Origin: Flavobacteriales bacterium UBA1494 | GTDB taxonomy: Bacteria > Bacteroidota > Bacteroidia > Flavobacteriales_E > Vicingaceae | DNA: 64,000 nt | NCBI GenBank assembly: GCA_905182175.1 | Contig: CAJJAT010000015.1 | Location: 1 to 64,000 of the forward strand | Direction of reading: 5' to 3' | Shown here: piece by piece, positions 46,400-55,593 of the stretch | Numbering within the stretch: position 1 is the first letter of the stretch | How the letters are laid out: each line of letters starts with the position of its first letter | The notes under the pieces: model-generated | Told to the model about the DNA's origin: nothing | The model's input: the letters and a program-made list of their open reading frames with translations, nothing else | Database searches by the model: none | Made by a program: the position numbers and the translations under genes

Positions 46400-47122
46400 C
46401 TACTTCACCTCAGCACTCATCACTCCAGTATCGTTAAAGGGGCCGGCTACTACTTTGCCGTTTCCATCCACCAATTGAATACGCAAATTGTGGTACTCTT
46501 TTGTTACTCCATTTAACTTAAAGGCTTTGTTTAGTGGAACGTTAAATTGATTGCCATCGGCTATAACACGAGCGAAGTAATTTGACTCCTCCGGTACATT
46601 TTTACCATAAAAATCTAAGTAAAATGCAGCACTATCGACCTGACTTGATACATTGTGAAACAAGTGAATTCCTGTTTCTGTAACGTCATCTTGTTCCTCT
46701 TCTCCAACAAAATGATTCTTTAAATAAACAGCATTTTTATTAGGAATTCGCAATCCATTTGCAAGTGCCAAAAAAGCGAGAACGACGTTATTACCTTTTA
46801 GCAGCTGCACTTCCAAATCAGTGCTTTCGCTCTTGAGAACCTCTCCATTGTTCACTGAATAGCGAATCTCATATCCCTGCGGTAACTTTTCCTCGAATTG
46901 TAGGTTTAACCTATTTGTTTTCATCAGAAAAGCTTCCTTTTTAAACGTCAATTTCTCCAAAGCATATTCTTGTTTATACACCACTGCAACAATCGTTAGT
47001 GGCCCTTTTTGCTGAATTGCGTCTGAATCTAATTCAACGTTCAAACGCTCTTCTAGGGAAACTACTTCCGTGCAAGAATTGAGTAAAATAAAGAGACAAA
47101 AAGCTGTTGTTAATCGTTTCAT
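46400..47122 (-). CDS. Lipoprotein of unknown function
   Basis: A 240-residue protein with a clear lipoprotein signal (TAFCLFILLNSC, lipid-modified Cys at residue 16). The rest is beta-rich, with two similar-looking halves of alternating strands (for example QGYEIRYSVNNGEVLKSEST and YHNLRIQLVDGNGKVVAGPF), suggesting immunoglobulin-like domains. I do not recognise the family. It is the last gene of a leftward series after the DUF4399 lipoprotein, but a terminator lies between them. Confidence 0.7.
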   Translation of the reverse strand: MKRLTTAFCLFILLNSCTEVVSLEERLNVELDSDAIQQKGPLTIVAVVYKQEYALEKLTFKKEAFLMKTNRLNLQFEEKLPQGYEIRYSVNNGEVLKSESTDLEVQLLKGNNVVLAFLALANGLRIPNKNAVYLKNHFVGEEEQDDVTETGIHLFHNVSSQVDSAAFYLDFYGKNVPEESNYFARVIADGNQFNVPLNKAFKLNGVTKEYHNLRIQLVDGNGKVVAGPFNDTGVMSAEVK

Positions 47123-47138
47123 TTTTTAAAATAAAAAA

Positions 47139-47162
47139 GGCTGCACAAAATTGCGCAGCCTA
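47139..47162 (-). terminator. Terminator after the DUF4399 lipoprotein gene
   Basis: AGGCTGCACA (47139-47148) pairs with TGCGCAGCCT (47153-47162) with one mismatch, and on the minus strand the stem is followed by CTTTTTTATTT. It lies 20 nt after the stop at 47182. Confidence 0.8.
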
Positions 47163-47181
47163 AATTAAAATTTATTTCACC

Positions 47182-47706
47182 TTACTCAACTACTACTGTG
47201 ATGGTAGCGCTCATTTGCTCACCATAACTTTGGTGGTAACCATCGGCAAATTGCATGGTTAATGTATGCTCCCCTTTTGGTAAATCTAATTCCGTTTCTA
47301 ACTGTCCTTTCCCAAAATGAATGTTTACAGAGTCAGCCGGTACAACAATCCCAAGATCCAATGCTCCACCATTAATTATAATGTGGTGGTGACCTTTTCC
47401 TTCGTTCAACTCCCCTGCAGCTTCAACTTCCATTCCTTCCACACCAAATTCAACTTTTAACGGAGAGATTACCGTTTGACCATCTTTAAGGTTAGCAAAA
47501 AATACTTTTGCTCCTTCAGGAATTGCAACCGGCTCAGCCTCTGCGGCCTTTTCTACCATTTCATCGTGGTCATTGTCTTCATGATCCATGTCCGCTTCAT
47601 GCATTTCGTCGTGAGACATTTCTTTTTCTTCTGTTGCTTTTGGTGCCTCGCCGCAAGACGCTAAAAGTACTCCTAGTGCAATTACTAATGTGTTTATCTT
47701 TTTCAT
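47182..47706 (-). CDS. DUF4399 lipoprotein with a His/Asp/Glu-rich linker
   Basis: A 174-residue lipoprotein (LVIALGVLLASC, Cys at residue 18). Residues about 26-58 are an unusually acidic and histidine-rich linker (SHDEMHEADMDHEDNDHDEM), a composition that can bind metal ions. The rest is the DUF4399 domain, recognisable by GKGHHHIIINGG and PKGEHTLTMQFADGYHQSYG. DUF4399 function is unknown; the linker suggests a metal-related role, which is inference. It follows the biotin carrier gene by 12 nt. Confidence 0.85.
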   Translation of the reverse strand: MKKINTLVIALGVLLASCGEAPKATEEKEMSHDEMHEADMDHEDNDHDEMVEKAAEAEPVAIPEGAKVFFANLKDGQTVISPLKVEFGVEGMEVEAAGELNEGKGHHHIIINGGALDLGIVVPADSVNIHFGKGQLETELDLPKGEHTLTMQFADGYHQSYGEQMSATITVVVE

Positions 47707-47718
47707 GTTTATTTGTTT

Positions 47719-48231
47719 TTAAGATTCGAATTCAATTAATACTTCATTTTTTTCTACCGCAATACCTTCGGTAACTCTAATTGATTTTACAGTTACGTCT
47801 GCGGGAGATTTTAAAACGTTTTCCATTTTCATCGCTTCTAAAACAACCAAAGCCTCACCTTCTTTTACAGTTTGACCTAGCTCTACTTCAATTTTTAATA
47901 CCAAACCTGGCATAGGTGCTTTTAATTCTTTTACAGCGGTTGTGGCCAAATTATCCATTCCCAATTGCTGCAATAATAAATCAAACCGATCTTCTACTTT
48001 CGCTTTATAAATGTTGTTATTCACTTTTAGTTCAAAGGTTTTTTGTGCCTCATCAGCTCCCACTACTTCAACAGTATATGATTTCCTGTCTTTAATAATG
48101 TGAAACTTACCATCTTTCACCTCTATTTGATCCCAATTAATTTCAACACCATTTAATTGTGCAGAATTACCCTTCAATTGCTCAATGGAAAAACTATTTC
48201 CGTTTTCAATTTCTACCTTCAATTTACTCAT
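47719..48231 (-). CDS. Biotin carboxyl carrier domain protein
   Basis: A 170-residue protein starting MSKLKVEIENG (the longer frame to 48306 is poorly supported). The C-terminal biotinyl domain has the modified lysine in the canonical EAMKMEN motif, with APMPGLVLKIEVELGQTVKE before it. The N-terminal half is a small beta domain. It is a carrier subunit of an acyl-CoA carboxylase; its carboxylase partner genes are not in this window. It shares a leftward transcript with the DUF4399 lipoprotein, a pairing I cannot explain. Confidence 0.9.
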   Translation of the reverse strand: MSKLKVEIENGNSFSIEQLKGNSAQLNGVEINWDQIEVKDGKFHIIKDRKSYTVEVVGADEAQKTFELKVNNNIYKAKVEDRFDLLLQQLGMDNLATTAVKELKAPMPGLVLKIEVELGQTVKEGEALVVLEAMKMENVLKSPADVTVKSIRVTEGIAVEKNEVLIEFES

Positions 48232-48238
48232 ATTAGCA

Positions 48239-48246
48239 CAAAGGTA
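48239..48246 (-). promoter_or_regulatory. Candidate -7 element of the biotin carrier gene
   Basis: The minus strand reads TACCTTTG, an exact TAnnTTTG match, 8 nt upstream of the chosen start; the -33 element is not clear. Its position supports the shorter start, because the longer frame would contain it. Confidence 0.5.
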
Positions 48247-48329
48247 CTTTATTATGCGTTTAGTCTTTATCATATTCAATTTGATATTTCTAAGTATAAA
48301 ATGCAATTTTGCGCTTTAAATATATTTAC

Positions 48330-50972
48330 ATGAGAAAACTTATTATTCCGCTATATATCATCGCTTTAACTGCAACTTCTCAAGCTTGCAAAAGCATTGA
48401 GCCTTCTGTTATTACTACTGAATATGTTACCCTTGATACAGTAAATGTGGAAGCTGACAGTCCTAGAGAGATGTACAGAGCGTCTGAGAAAAAAATTACG
48501 GATTTGTTGCACACTAAATTAGAGGTAAGCTTTGATTGGGATAGCGCATTCCTTTTCGGAAGAGCAAACTTGACTCTTTCCCCCTATTTTTACCCTTCAG
48601 ATAGTTTAGTTTTGGACGCAAAGGGATTTGAAATTAAAGAAGTTGCCCTTTTAGATAAGATTGGGAAAAAGTCGCCTCTAAAATATGTTTACGATAAAGA
48701 GTTTCTGAAAATAGACTTAGGAAAAACATATACAAGATTAGATACTTACCGGATATTTATTGATTACACCGCAATGCCCAACAAACTAAATGCAGGCGGG
48801 AGTTCAGCAATTACGAGCGATAAAGGCCTCTATTTCATCAACAACGATAGTAAAATTGCTGACAAACCAAAGCAAATTTGGACACAAGGCGAAACAGAGT
48901 CTAGTTCGTGTTGGTTTCCGACAATTGATTCTCCAAACGAAAAAACAACTCAAGAGATTTACATTACAGTTGATTCAAATTACACTACGTTATCGAATGG
49001 CGAGTTAATGTTTCAATCGGAAAATGAGGACGGCACTCGGACTGATTATTGGAAACAAAATTTACCTCATGCCCCGTACTTGTTCATGATGGCAATTGGT
49101 GAGTTTGCTGTTGCAAAAGACAAATGGAGAGGAAAGCCCGTACATTATTTTGTAGAGAAAAAATATGCTGATGTAGCGAAGGACATTTACCCAAATACAG
49201 TCGAAATGCTTGAATTTTTCTCAAACAGACTTGGTTATGAATACCCATGGGACAAATACCACCAAGTTGTTGTAAGAGATTATGTTTCGGGAGCTATGGA
49301 AAATACTGGCGCGGTAATTTTTGGAGATTTTATTCAAGGAAATAGACGGTTTTTAATCGATAATTCGGGAGAAGACATAGTAGCGCATGAAATGTTTCAC
49401 CATTGGTTTGGCGATTTAGTGACCTGTGAATCTTGGTCCAACTTGCCACTGAATGAATCTTTTGCTACTTATGGAGAATACCTGTGGAATGAGCACAAAT
49501 ACGGAAAGAATCAAGCTGATTTGCACATCGACAATGACCTTAAAGTATATTTAGGTTCTTCGCGGATTAATAAGGAGACACTCATACGATTCAACTATGA
49601 CAACCACATGGAAATGTTTGATGCACACTCTTACCAAAAAGGTGGACGAGTATTGCACATGCTTAGAAACTACGTTGGCGACGATGCATTTTTCGAATCA
49701 TTAAAAGTTTACCTAACAGACAATGAATTTCAAACGGTAGAAATTCACAACTTAAGATTGGCTTTTGAAAAAGTAACTGGCGAGGATTTGAACTGGTTTT
49801 TTAATCAGTGGTTTTTAAGTCCAGGCCACCCCATTATTAAAGTAGAAAAAAGTTACGCTAATGGGAAACTAACAGTCTCCATTAAACAAACGCAAGAAGG
49901 CGAAGACATTCCCTACGCTTTTGAAATCCCAACGGATTTACAGATTGTACAAGCAAATGGTTTAGTGATGACAAAGAAGATTAGGCTTACTCAGAGAACC
50001 GAAACGTTCGAAATCTCCTTAACAAGCGAACCATTACTGGTAAACTTTGATACTAGAAAAATTATTCTGGGAGTTATAGATCAAGCTATCAAAAAAGAAG
50101 AAGCCATTACATTGTTTCAAAATGCAACCCACTTTTTAGACAAGGTTTCGGCCATTCGTTTATTAAAGAGCATAGAAGACTCCGTTTCATTGGACTTAAT
50201 TGAGTTGGCCATGAAAGATGGGTTTTGGTCGGTTCGAAAATCTGCCATTAAGGCAACTAAAAAATTGGCGAAAGAAAGACCTGAGAGCACCTTAATTACT
50301 TTAAAAACTATTGCTTCTTCAGATCTAAAATCAAACAACAGAGCAGCTGCGGTATCTGCAATTTCCAAGTATTTTATCGAAGAGGTAGAAATGGAATTCT
50401 TAGTGCAAAGACAATCGGATTTATCATATACTGTGGTTTCGGCTTGTTTAGACGCCATCAACAAAAAAGACCCAATAAAAGGCTTAGCAGTTGCGAAGGA
50501 GCTCGAGAAAGAAGATAATGCGGCAATTCTAGCAACGGTAGCCAGTATTTATGCCACCAATGGAGACCCTAAGAAACAGGCGTTTTTTGAACATGCAATC
50601 AGTAAGACAAGTGGTTATGGTAAGTATGGCCTCATGAACAGCTACGGAGATTTCTTAATGAAACAGAACGATGAGGCAGTAGAAAAAGCTCTACCCATTT
50701 TAATTGAAAACAGCAAAGGCGATGGAGTTTGGTATGTACGGATGGCAGGTGTGAATTCGCTAATTAAAATGAAAAGTGAAAAAGAAAAAGCCATCGAGCA
50801 ACTAGCAGCTGACATTGCAAAAACGGAAGATGTATCTGAAATAGAGAAGTTACGAAAAGCGAAGTTATATTCAGAAACAATGAAAGCTAAGTTTATAACA
50901 GCGTTAGAAGCTTTAAAAGAGGAAGAAACGAACAGCAACTTAAAGAGAATGATCGAAGGAGCGCTAGAGTAG
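48330..50972 (+). CDS. M1-family zinc aminopeptidase lipoprotein
   Basis: An 880-residue peptidase. The start at 48330 (MRKLIIPLYIIALTATSQAC) gives a good lipoprotein signal; the longer frame from 48309 adds seven residues. The exopeptidase motif is SGAMENTGAVIF and the zinc site is HEMFHHWFGD (H353, H357) with the third ligand E376 in LPLNESFATYGEY, all canonical for M1. The C-terminal third is helical and probably HEAT-like. It would act in the periplasm or on the cell surface in peptide use. It converges on the RNase H gene with a 3-nt gap. Confidence 0.95.
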   Translation: MRKLIIPLYIIALTATSQACKSIEPSVITTEYVTLDTVNVEADSPREMYRASEKKITDLLHTKLEVSFDWDSAFLFGRANLTLSPYFYPSDSLVLDAKGFEIKEVALLDKIGKKSPLKYVYDKEFLKIDLGKTYTRLDTYRIFIDYTAMPNKLNAGGSSAITSDKGLYFINNDSKIADKPKQIWTQGETESSSCWFPTIDSPNEKTTQEIYITVDSNYTTLSNGELMFQSENEDGTRTDYWKQNLPHAPYLFMMAIGEFAVAKDKWRGKPVHYFVEKKYADVAKDIYPNTVEMLEFFSNRLGYEYPWDKYHQVVVRDYVSGAMENTGAVIFGDFIQGNRRFLIDNSGEDIVAHEMFHHWFGDLVTCESWSNLPLNESFATYGEYLWNEHKYGKNQADLHIDNDLKVYLGSSRINKETLIRFNYDNHMEMFDAHSYQKGGRVLHMLRNYVGDDAFFESLKVYLTDNEFQTVEIHNLRLAFEKVTGEDLNWFFNQWFLSPGHPIIKVEKSYANGKLTVSIKQTQEGEDIPYAFEIPTDLQIVQANGLVMTKKIRLTQRTETFEISLTSEPLLVNFDTRKIILGVIDQAIKKEEAITLFQNATHFLDKVSAIRLLKSIEDSVSLDLIELAMKDGFWSVRKSAIKATKKLAKERPESTLITLKTIASSDLKSNNRAAAVSAISKYFIEEVEMEFLVQRQSDLSYTVVSACLDAINKKDPIKGLAVAKELEKEDNAAILATVASIYATNGDPKKQAFFEHAISKTSGYGKYGLMNSYGDFLMKQNDEAVEKALPILIENSKGDGVWYVRMAGVNSLIKMKSEKEKAIEQLAADIAKTEDVSEIEKLRKAKLYSETMKAKFITALEALKEEETNSNLKRMIEGALE

Positions 50973-50975
50973 ACT

Positions 50976-51608
50976 TTATTTTCTACCAAAATCTGCTGGA
51001 ATTTCTCCCCAGACTTTGGTTTCCCACTTCAGTATTTTGTTTTGGAAATCATTTGTGTGAAGCCATATAAGCGCTCGATCCACCAATGCAAAAGAATCCT
51101 CATTTGCAACATTACGTACCAGTTTGGTATTGATTCGCTTACGCTGAACCCACCCGATTGCAATTTTACTATCTGAATATATTGGTGTAAGGTTGTCTGC
51201 TTTTTTTAAAAAGGCTAATGCATGCACTAGAGCTAAAAATTCTCCAACATTATTGGTCGAATTCTTATACGGTCCCATTTTAAAAATTACTTTTTTTGTT
51301 TCAGTATCTACCCCTTGGTATTCCATCAATCCAGGATTACCGCTGCACGCAGCATCTACTGCAATAGTATTCAATTTGGGGTTTCCAACCAATGCTCGCT
51401 TCTCTGCAGAAATTGCAACTTTGGGCTGTGCAACACCTTTGTATTTAGCGTATGTTTCTTGCACGGCTTTTGTGGCTGCAGTTAAGTCAGGAAAAGATTT
51501 ATATTCGGCACCTTTAAACCCGTCAATGCTCTTTTTACATTCGTCCCAAGATGTGAAAACGCCCTTCTTTTTTCCCTTCCAAACAACGTAAAACTTTTTC
51601 TTTTTCAT
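50976..51608 (-). CDS. RNase H with an N-terminal viroplasmin-like domain
   Basis: A 210-residue protein. Residues 1-50 (KKFYVVWKGKKKGVFTSWDE) form the caulimovirus viroplasmin-like domain that binds RNA-DNA hybrids in type 1 RNase H enzymes. The catalytic domain shows D (AVDAACSGNPG), E (NVGEFLALVHAL), D (IYSDSKIAIGWV) and a final D (FALVDRALIWL). It degrades RNA in hybrids. A single gene with no operon partner. Confidence 0.92.
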   Translation of the reverse strand: MKKKKFYVVWKGKKKGVFTSWDECKKSIDGFKGAEYKSFPDLTAATKAVQETYAKYKGVAQPKVAISAEKRALVGNPKLNTIAVDAACSGNPGLMEYQGVDTETKKVIFKMGPYKNSTNNVGEFLALVHALAFLKKADNLTPIYSDSKIAIGWVQRKRINTKLVRNVANEDSFALVDRALIWLHTNDFQNKILKWETKVWGEIPADFGRK

Positions 51609-51942
51609 CTTTATTAAAACGGGAATATTTAGTGCCCAACAATTTACAAAACTATATCGTTGAGGATTTTATGATTATCAAATTGAATCTATCTGATCTA
51701 AACCAGAAAGTACACAGCAGTGTAATATCTACTCCATTCATTTCTTTTTACACTTGCATCGGTGCAGAGAATAGAGTGCAGAGTTTTTAGTTTTTATACT
51801 TTTCGAAAATAAGAAGAAGTTTTGGTTCGAATCGTAAGTTGTAAATCACGTACAAGCCCTTTTAGCACAAATTTAAACACTTTCAGAAAAACTTATCGAT
51901 CAATACCGTTGTGCTTCACAGGTTTATGATTAAATTTGTTTA
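51609..51942. other. Spacer with the lipB promoter
   Basis: This 334-nt divergent spacer has no gene or RNA. Its right end carries a well-spaced promoter for lipB (listed). No promoter for the RNase H gene was recognised. Confidence 0.5.
51909..51938 (+). promoter_or_regulatory. Promoter of lipB, placed at the start codon
   Basis: TTG (51909-51911), a 19-nt spacer and TAAATTTG (51931-51938) form an ideal promoter. The -7 box ends only 4 nt before the lipB ATG, so transcription should begin at or just inside the start codon, giving a leaderless mRNA. Confidence 0.7.
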
Positions 51943-52593
51943 ATGAGTTTCACGACTATTACTTTAAATCCTACCAATTACATGGACGCAGTGGCGTTTC
52001 AAGAAATATTTTTTGATGCGCAATTAGAAAAAAAAACGAAAGGAGAAAAGACAACCAATACCTTAATATTATTACAACATACTCCTGTTTACACACTTGG
52101 CAAGTCAGGAAAAATTGAAAATTTAAAAGTTCCAATAGAAGAAACAGGAGCTGAGTTTTACAAGACCAAACGTGGCGGCGACATAACTTTTCATGGATTA
52201 GGTCAGTTAGTCGCTTATCCTATTTTCGACACTGAAAGTTTTAATATGAGCGTTAGAGCTTATGTTGAAAAATTAGAACAGTGTGTGATTGACTGCATTG
52301 CAGGTTATGGTCTAAAGGGCGAACGCCTTGAAGAAGCTAGTGGTGTTTGGTTAGACCCCGACGACAAGAATGCTAGAAAGATTTGTGCGGTTGGTTTGAA
52401 AGTAAGTAGAGGAATTAGCATGCATGGCTTGGCTTTTAACATCAATACAGACTTGAGTTATTTCGACCACATTGTTCCTTGTGGTTTAGGAGATAAATCG
52501 GTAACTTCTTTAGAGAAAGAATTAGGGGAAAAGATAGATTTTTACGAAGTTCAAAATAAGCTACTTTCTCAATTCGAAAAGCATTTCAAATAA
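51943..52593 (+). CDS. lipB: Octanoyl-[acyl carrier protein]:protein octanoyltransferase
   Basis: A 216-residue ligase-fold enzyme that moves octanoate onto lipoyl domains. RGGDITFHGLGQLVAYPIFD is the signature, the catalytic lysine is in ARKICAVGLKVSRGISMHGL, and the catalytic cysteine in DHIVPCGL. It supplies octanoyl groups to odhB, and lipA in the same window completes the cofactor. It is followed 1 nt later by a small secreted protein gene. Confidence 0.96.
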   Translation: MSFTTITLNPTNYMDAVAFQEIFFDAQLEKKTKGEKTTNTLILLQHTPVYTLGKSGKIENLKVPIEETGAEFYKTKRGGDITFHGLGQLVAYPIFDTESFNMSVRAYVEKLEQCVIDCIAGYGLKGERLEEASGVWLDPDDKNARKICAVGLKVSRGISMHGLAFNINTDLSYFDHIVPCGLGDKSVTSLEKELGEKIDFYEVQNKLLSQFEKHFK

Positions 52594-52594
52594 T

Positions 52595-53218
52595 ATGAAA
52601 GCATTTCTTGTTCTTTCATTTTTCATTGTATCAACTTTAAGCTACGGTCAACAATTTCAACGATTTGGTCAAACACCTTTGGAAGGATATTATTGGGACT
52701 TTCAAGGAAACAAGCATGAAGGAAAGCTACAGGTTTACTGCACCACTCAAATGGGAGCCGGAACAACTATAAAGTTTTTAGAGACCGGTAATAAAAAACA
52801 AAAACTAACCAAAAAACAAGTTAAAAGCTTTGTTATGGGAAGTGACAGCTTTGCACTCATTCAAAATTTTAGCCCCTCTAAATTAGCTTATTATAGTGCA
52901 GACTTTGCCAAAGTAGTTAAAGTGGGAGCCATTAATCTTTATTTGCATAAAAGACGGGTTACACAAAGCACAGGATACTATGGTGCGGGAATGGGAACCG
53001 GATTTGCGAATATTTTGACAGAAACCTATGTTGTAAGAAAAAACGGGAGGTACAGTTACATCGCTATCTTCAATAAAAAATCATTCACAGATTCTTTTTT
53101 GCCTCTAATTGCTGATTTTCCCGTATTGCACGCAAAAGCATCTGCAATGAAACCAAGAAAAGGGCTTTCGTCTCTTTGGTCTCTGATTAGAGAATACAAC
53201 GACTTTAAAATAGAATAA
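52595..53218 (+). CDS. Secreted protein of unknown function downstream of lipB
   Basis: A 207-residue protein with a signal peptide (MKAFLVLSFFIVSTLSYG, cut before QQF). The mature part is basic and beta-rich, with Tyr- and Gly-rich segments (for example QSTGYYGAGMGTGFANILTE) and a basic KKQKLTKKQVKSF stretch. I do not recognise the family. It begins 1 nt after lipB stops, so it is co-transcribed, but no functional link is apparent. Confidence 0.75.
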   Translation: MKAFLVLSFFIVSTLSYGQQFQRFGQTPLEGYYWDFQGNKHEGKLQVYCTTQMGAGTTIKFLETGNKKQKLTKKQVKSFVMGSDSFALIQNFSPSKLAYYSADFAKVVKVGAINLYLHKRRVTQSTGYYGAGMGTGFANILTETYVVRKNGRYSYIAIFNKKSFTDSFLPLIADFPVLHAKASAMKPRKGLSSLWSLIREYNDFKIE

Positions 53219-53220
53219 CC

Positions 53221-54099
53221 CTAAAGGTGCTTCTCTGCATGGTAGGATGACCGAACTAAAGGTCCACTTTCAACATGTGTAAATCCTCGCTTCATGCCTT
53301 CTTCCTTGTAAAAAGCAAAAACATCAGGATGAACAAATTCAGCTATGGCTAAGTGTTTTTTAGAAGGTTGCATGTATTGACCGATGGTCATAATGCTAAC
53401 GCCAACACTTCTTAAATCGTCCATAGTAGTTAAAACTTCTTCTTTAAACTCTCCTAAGCCAACCATAATACCAGACTTTGTTCTCTCTATTCCTCCGTCT
53501 TTCAAACGTTTCAAAACCTCTAAACTTCTATCGTATTTTGCTTGAACTCTAACTTGGGCTGTAATTCTGCGCACAGTTTCCATGTTGTGCGAAACAACTT
53601 CTGGAGCGACATCAATAATAGGTTGCAAATTTTCCCACTCACCTTTAAAATCTGGAATTAAGGTTTCAATGGTTATTCCAGGATTATGTTGTCGCGTTAA
53701 TTCAACTGTTTTTTTCCATGCAGCAGCACCTCCGTCTTTCAAGTCATCTCGATCAACCGAAGTTATTACAGCATGCTTTAATCCCATTAATTTAATAGAC
53801 TTCGCAACTCGAGCGGCCTCAAACGGATCAACGTCTTCAGGCTTTCCAGTTGCTACATTACAAAACTGGCACGATCTAGTGCATGTGTTGCCTAAAATCA
53901 TGAAAGTTGCAGTTCCTGCACCCCAACATTCAGCCTGATTTGGACAATTACCAGACTCACAAATGGTGTGCAATTTATGATCCTTTACAACTTGCTTGGT
54001 TTCTCTGTATTCCTTGCCTGAAGAAATCTTTGTTTTTAACCAATTCGGTTTGCCAACTTTAATTTCTTGATCTTCTTTGTTCTTAAATAAATTCGCCAC
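53221..54099 (-). CDS. lipA: Lipoyl synthase
   Basis: A 292-residue radical SAM enzyme that inserts two sulfurs into octanoyl groups. Both iron-sulfur sites are visible: [13 protein letters not shown] (auxiliary cluster, the LipA-specific CX4CX5C) and [10 protein letters not shown] (CX3CX2C radical SAM cluster). It converges on the secreted protein gene with a 2-nt gap. It acts on lipoyl domains loaded by LipB, such as that of odhB. Confidence 0.97.
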   Translation of the reverse strand: MANLFKNKEDQEIKVGKPNWLKTKISSGKEYRETKQVVKDHKLHTICESGNCPNQAECWGAGTATFMILGNTCTRSCQFCNVATGKPEDVDPFEAARVAKSIKLMGLKHAVITSVDRDDLKDGGAAAWKKTVELTRQHNPGITIETLIPDFKGEWENLQPIIDVAPEVVSHNMETVRRITAQVRVQAKYDRSLEVLKRLKDGGIERTKSGIMVGLGEFKEEVLTTMDDLRSVGVSIMTIGQYMQPSKKHLAIAEFVHPDVFAFYKEEGMKRGFTHVESGPLVRSSYHAEKHL

Positions 54100-54121
54100 A
54101 GTTCATCGTTTTTTAGTTTAA

Positions 54122-54129
54122 CAAAGGTA
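54122..54129 (-). promoter_or_regulatory. Candidate -7 element of lipA
   Basis: The minus strand reads TACCTTTG, an exact match, 23 nt upstream of the lipA start; no -33 element was seen. Confidence 0.4.
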
Positions 54130-54385
54130 TTAAAGGAAAGGTTTTGGACGATGCGATAAAGGTATTTACATTTATATATTAAAATGACACCTTGTTTATG
54201 TTGGCAGACAAAACAATACCTAAAATAAGGTAAATTTTTACTAGCAATATGTACAACGCTAATCGAATAAAAAAGAACCAATAGGCAAAATTGAGCACTG
54301 TTTAGCATAAAATCCACCTCAACATTTCAGCTTTCCTCCTTCTACATTTTATCAGACTGACCGAAGTCGAAGTCCACATTTGTAC

Positions 54386-54952
54386 TTAAAAGCCAACATT
54401 GGTTCTAAATAACTTAATTGCTATTGCTAGTAGTATTATTCCGAATACTTTACGAAGTATAGCAATTCCTCCAGAACCTAATACTTTTTCAATTTTTGTA
54501 GACATTTTCAGAACTGCATACACTACAATTATGTTTAAAATAATAGCGATAATTATATTCTGCACCTCATACTCCGCCCTCAACGAAAGAAGGGAGGTCA
54601 TTGTACCTGCTCCTGCAATGAGCGGAAAAGCCAAGGGAACAATGGAAGCTGTTGCTGGAATATCGTCTTTAAATAAAGATATTCCTAAAATCATTTCCAG
54701 TGCCAAGAAGAAAATTACAAAAGAACCAGCAATGGCAAAAGAGCTCACGTCAATTCCAATTAAATTCAAAATTGATTCTCCTAAAAATAGAAAAGCAATC
54801 ATAAGAAGCATCGCTACAATACTTGCTTTTTCAGATTTTATATGTCCTACTTTTTGACGAAGGTCGATAATGATGGGTACAGAACCAATAATATCGATAA
54901 CAGCGAACAAAATCATTCCTACTGTAAATATTTCTTTTATGTTGAATTGCAT
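54386..54952 (-). CDS. MarC-family membrane protein
   Basis: A 188-residue membrane protein of about six helices. The start MQFNIKEIFTVGMILFAVID was chosen over a longer frame to 55045, whose extra 31 residues are poorly protein-like and whose region holds a -7 element (TAATTTTG, 54979-54986 on the minus strand). Motifs of the UPF0056/MarC family include VIDIIGSVPIIIDLRQK and FPLIAGAGTMTSLLSL. Function of the family is unclear. It is a single gene. Confidence 0.85.
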   Translation of the reverse strand: MQFNIKEIFTVGMILFAVIDIIGSVPIIIDLRQKVGHIKSEKASIVAMLLMIAFLFLGESILNLIGIDVSSFAIAGSFVIFFLALEMILGISLFKDDIPATASIVPLAFPLIAGAGTMTSLLSLRAEYEVQNIIIAIILNIIVVYAVLKMSTKIEKVLGSGGIAILRKVFGIILLAIAIKLFRTNVGF

Positions 54953-55138
54953 TTCTTTTTTATTAAAATTTGGGGCGGCAAAATTACTAAATCCCACAAT
55001 GCAAAATTTTTTAAACGAACTCCATTTCACAGGACAGACTAACATTAAAATATCCCTTCATTTTACTATAGCGATCACCTCCTCTATTTATTGGCACAAA
55101 AAGTTCGATGTAGGTGTTTTACAACAACAAAACGCCTC

Positions 55139-55484
55139 TAAAAAACAACACTTCTTCTAGCGCTTTTAGTTACAATCTCAACCCAAGGATTTTCTCAAGA
55201 AAAGAGGAAATATAGTCTGCCTGAAATTAAACTCAGAGAAAACATTGGAAATGGAACTGGAGCCTTAATGACAAACAAAACAAAAAACCCTCCAGAAACA
55301 GCTAACAGTTGCGCTTTGGTCGCTGGTATTTATGTTGCTTCTACTAAGAATCCACTATCAAAACATTATCCAAGAAGATATTGCTGACAACAAAGAGAGA
55401 GTAAAGTCTGATCCAAGATATTTGGCAGAGATCTTAACTGTAGAAGTAATTACGCGTGACATTTCCAGCATGTTAGAAGCCTAA
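55139..55484 (+). pseudogene. Decayed small secreted-protein gene
   Basis: A plus-strand frame from 55139 encodes a good signal peptide (KTTLLLALLVTISTQGFS then QEKRKYSLPEIKL) but begins with TAA where an ATG would be expected. It runs to NPLSKHYPRRYC and a TGA; one base later a second frame continues as IIQEDIADNKERVKSDPRYL and LTVEVITRDISSMLEA to TAA at 55482-55484. Loss of start and one frameshift are enough to explain this. The protein is not recognised. It may once have been a small periplasmic or surface protein. Confidence 0.65.
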
Positions 55485-55556
55485 AAACGCAAAAAAAAGA
55501 ATTAGGCTTCAATAAAATTTATTCTCTTGGATAGTAAGTTTTCTTTAGATATAAGT

Positions 55557-55592
55557 AAAAATTAGGCTGGAGATTTTACCAGTCTAATTTTT
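55557..55592. terminator. Terminator after rnr, bidirectional
   Basis: AAAAATTAGGCTGG (55557-55570) pairs with CCAGTCTAATTTTT (55579-55592) over 14 bp with one wobble, and both sides carry A- and T-runs. It lies immediately after the rnr stop and also follows the decayed gene on the plus strand. Confidence 0.9.
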
Positions 55593-55593
55593 G

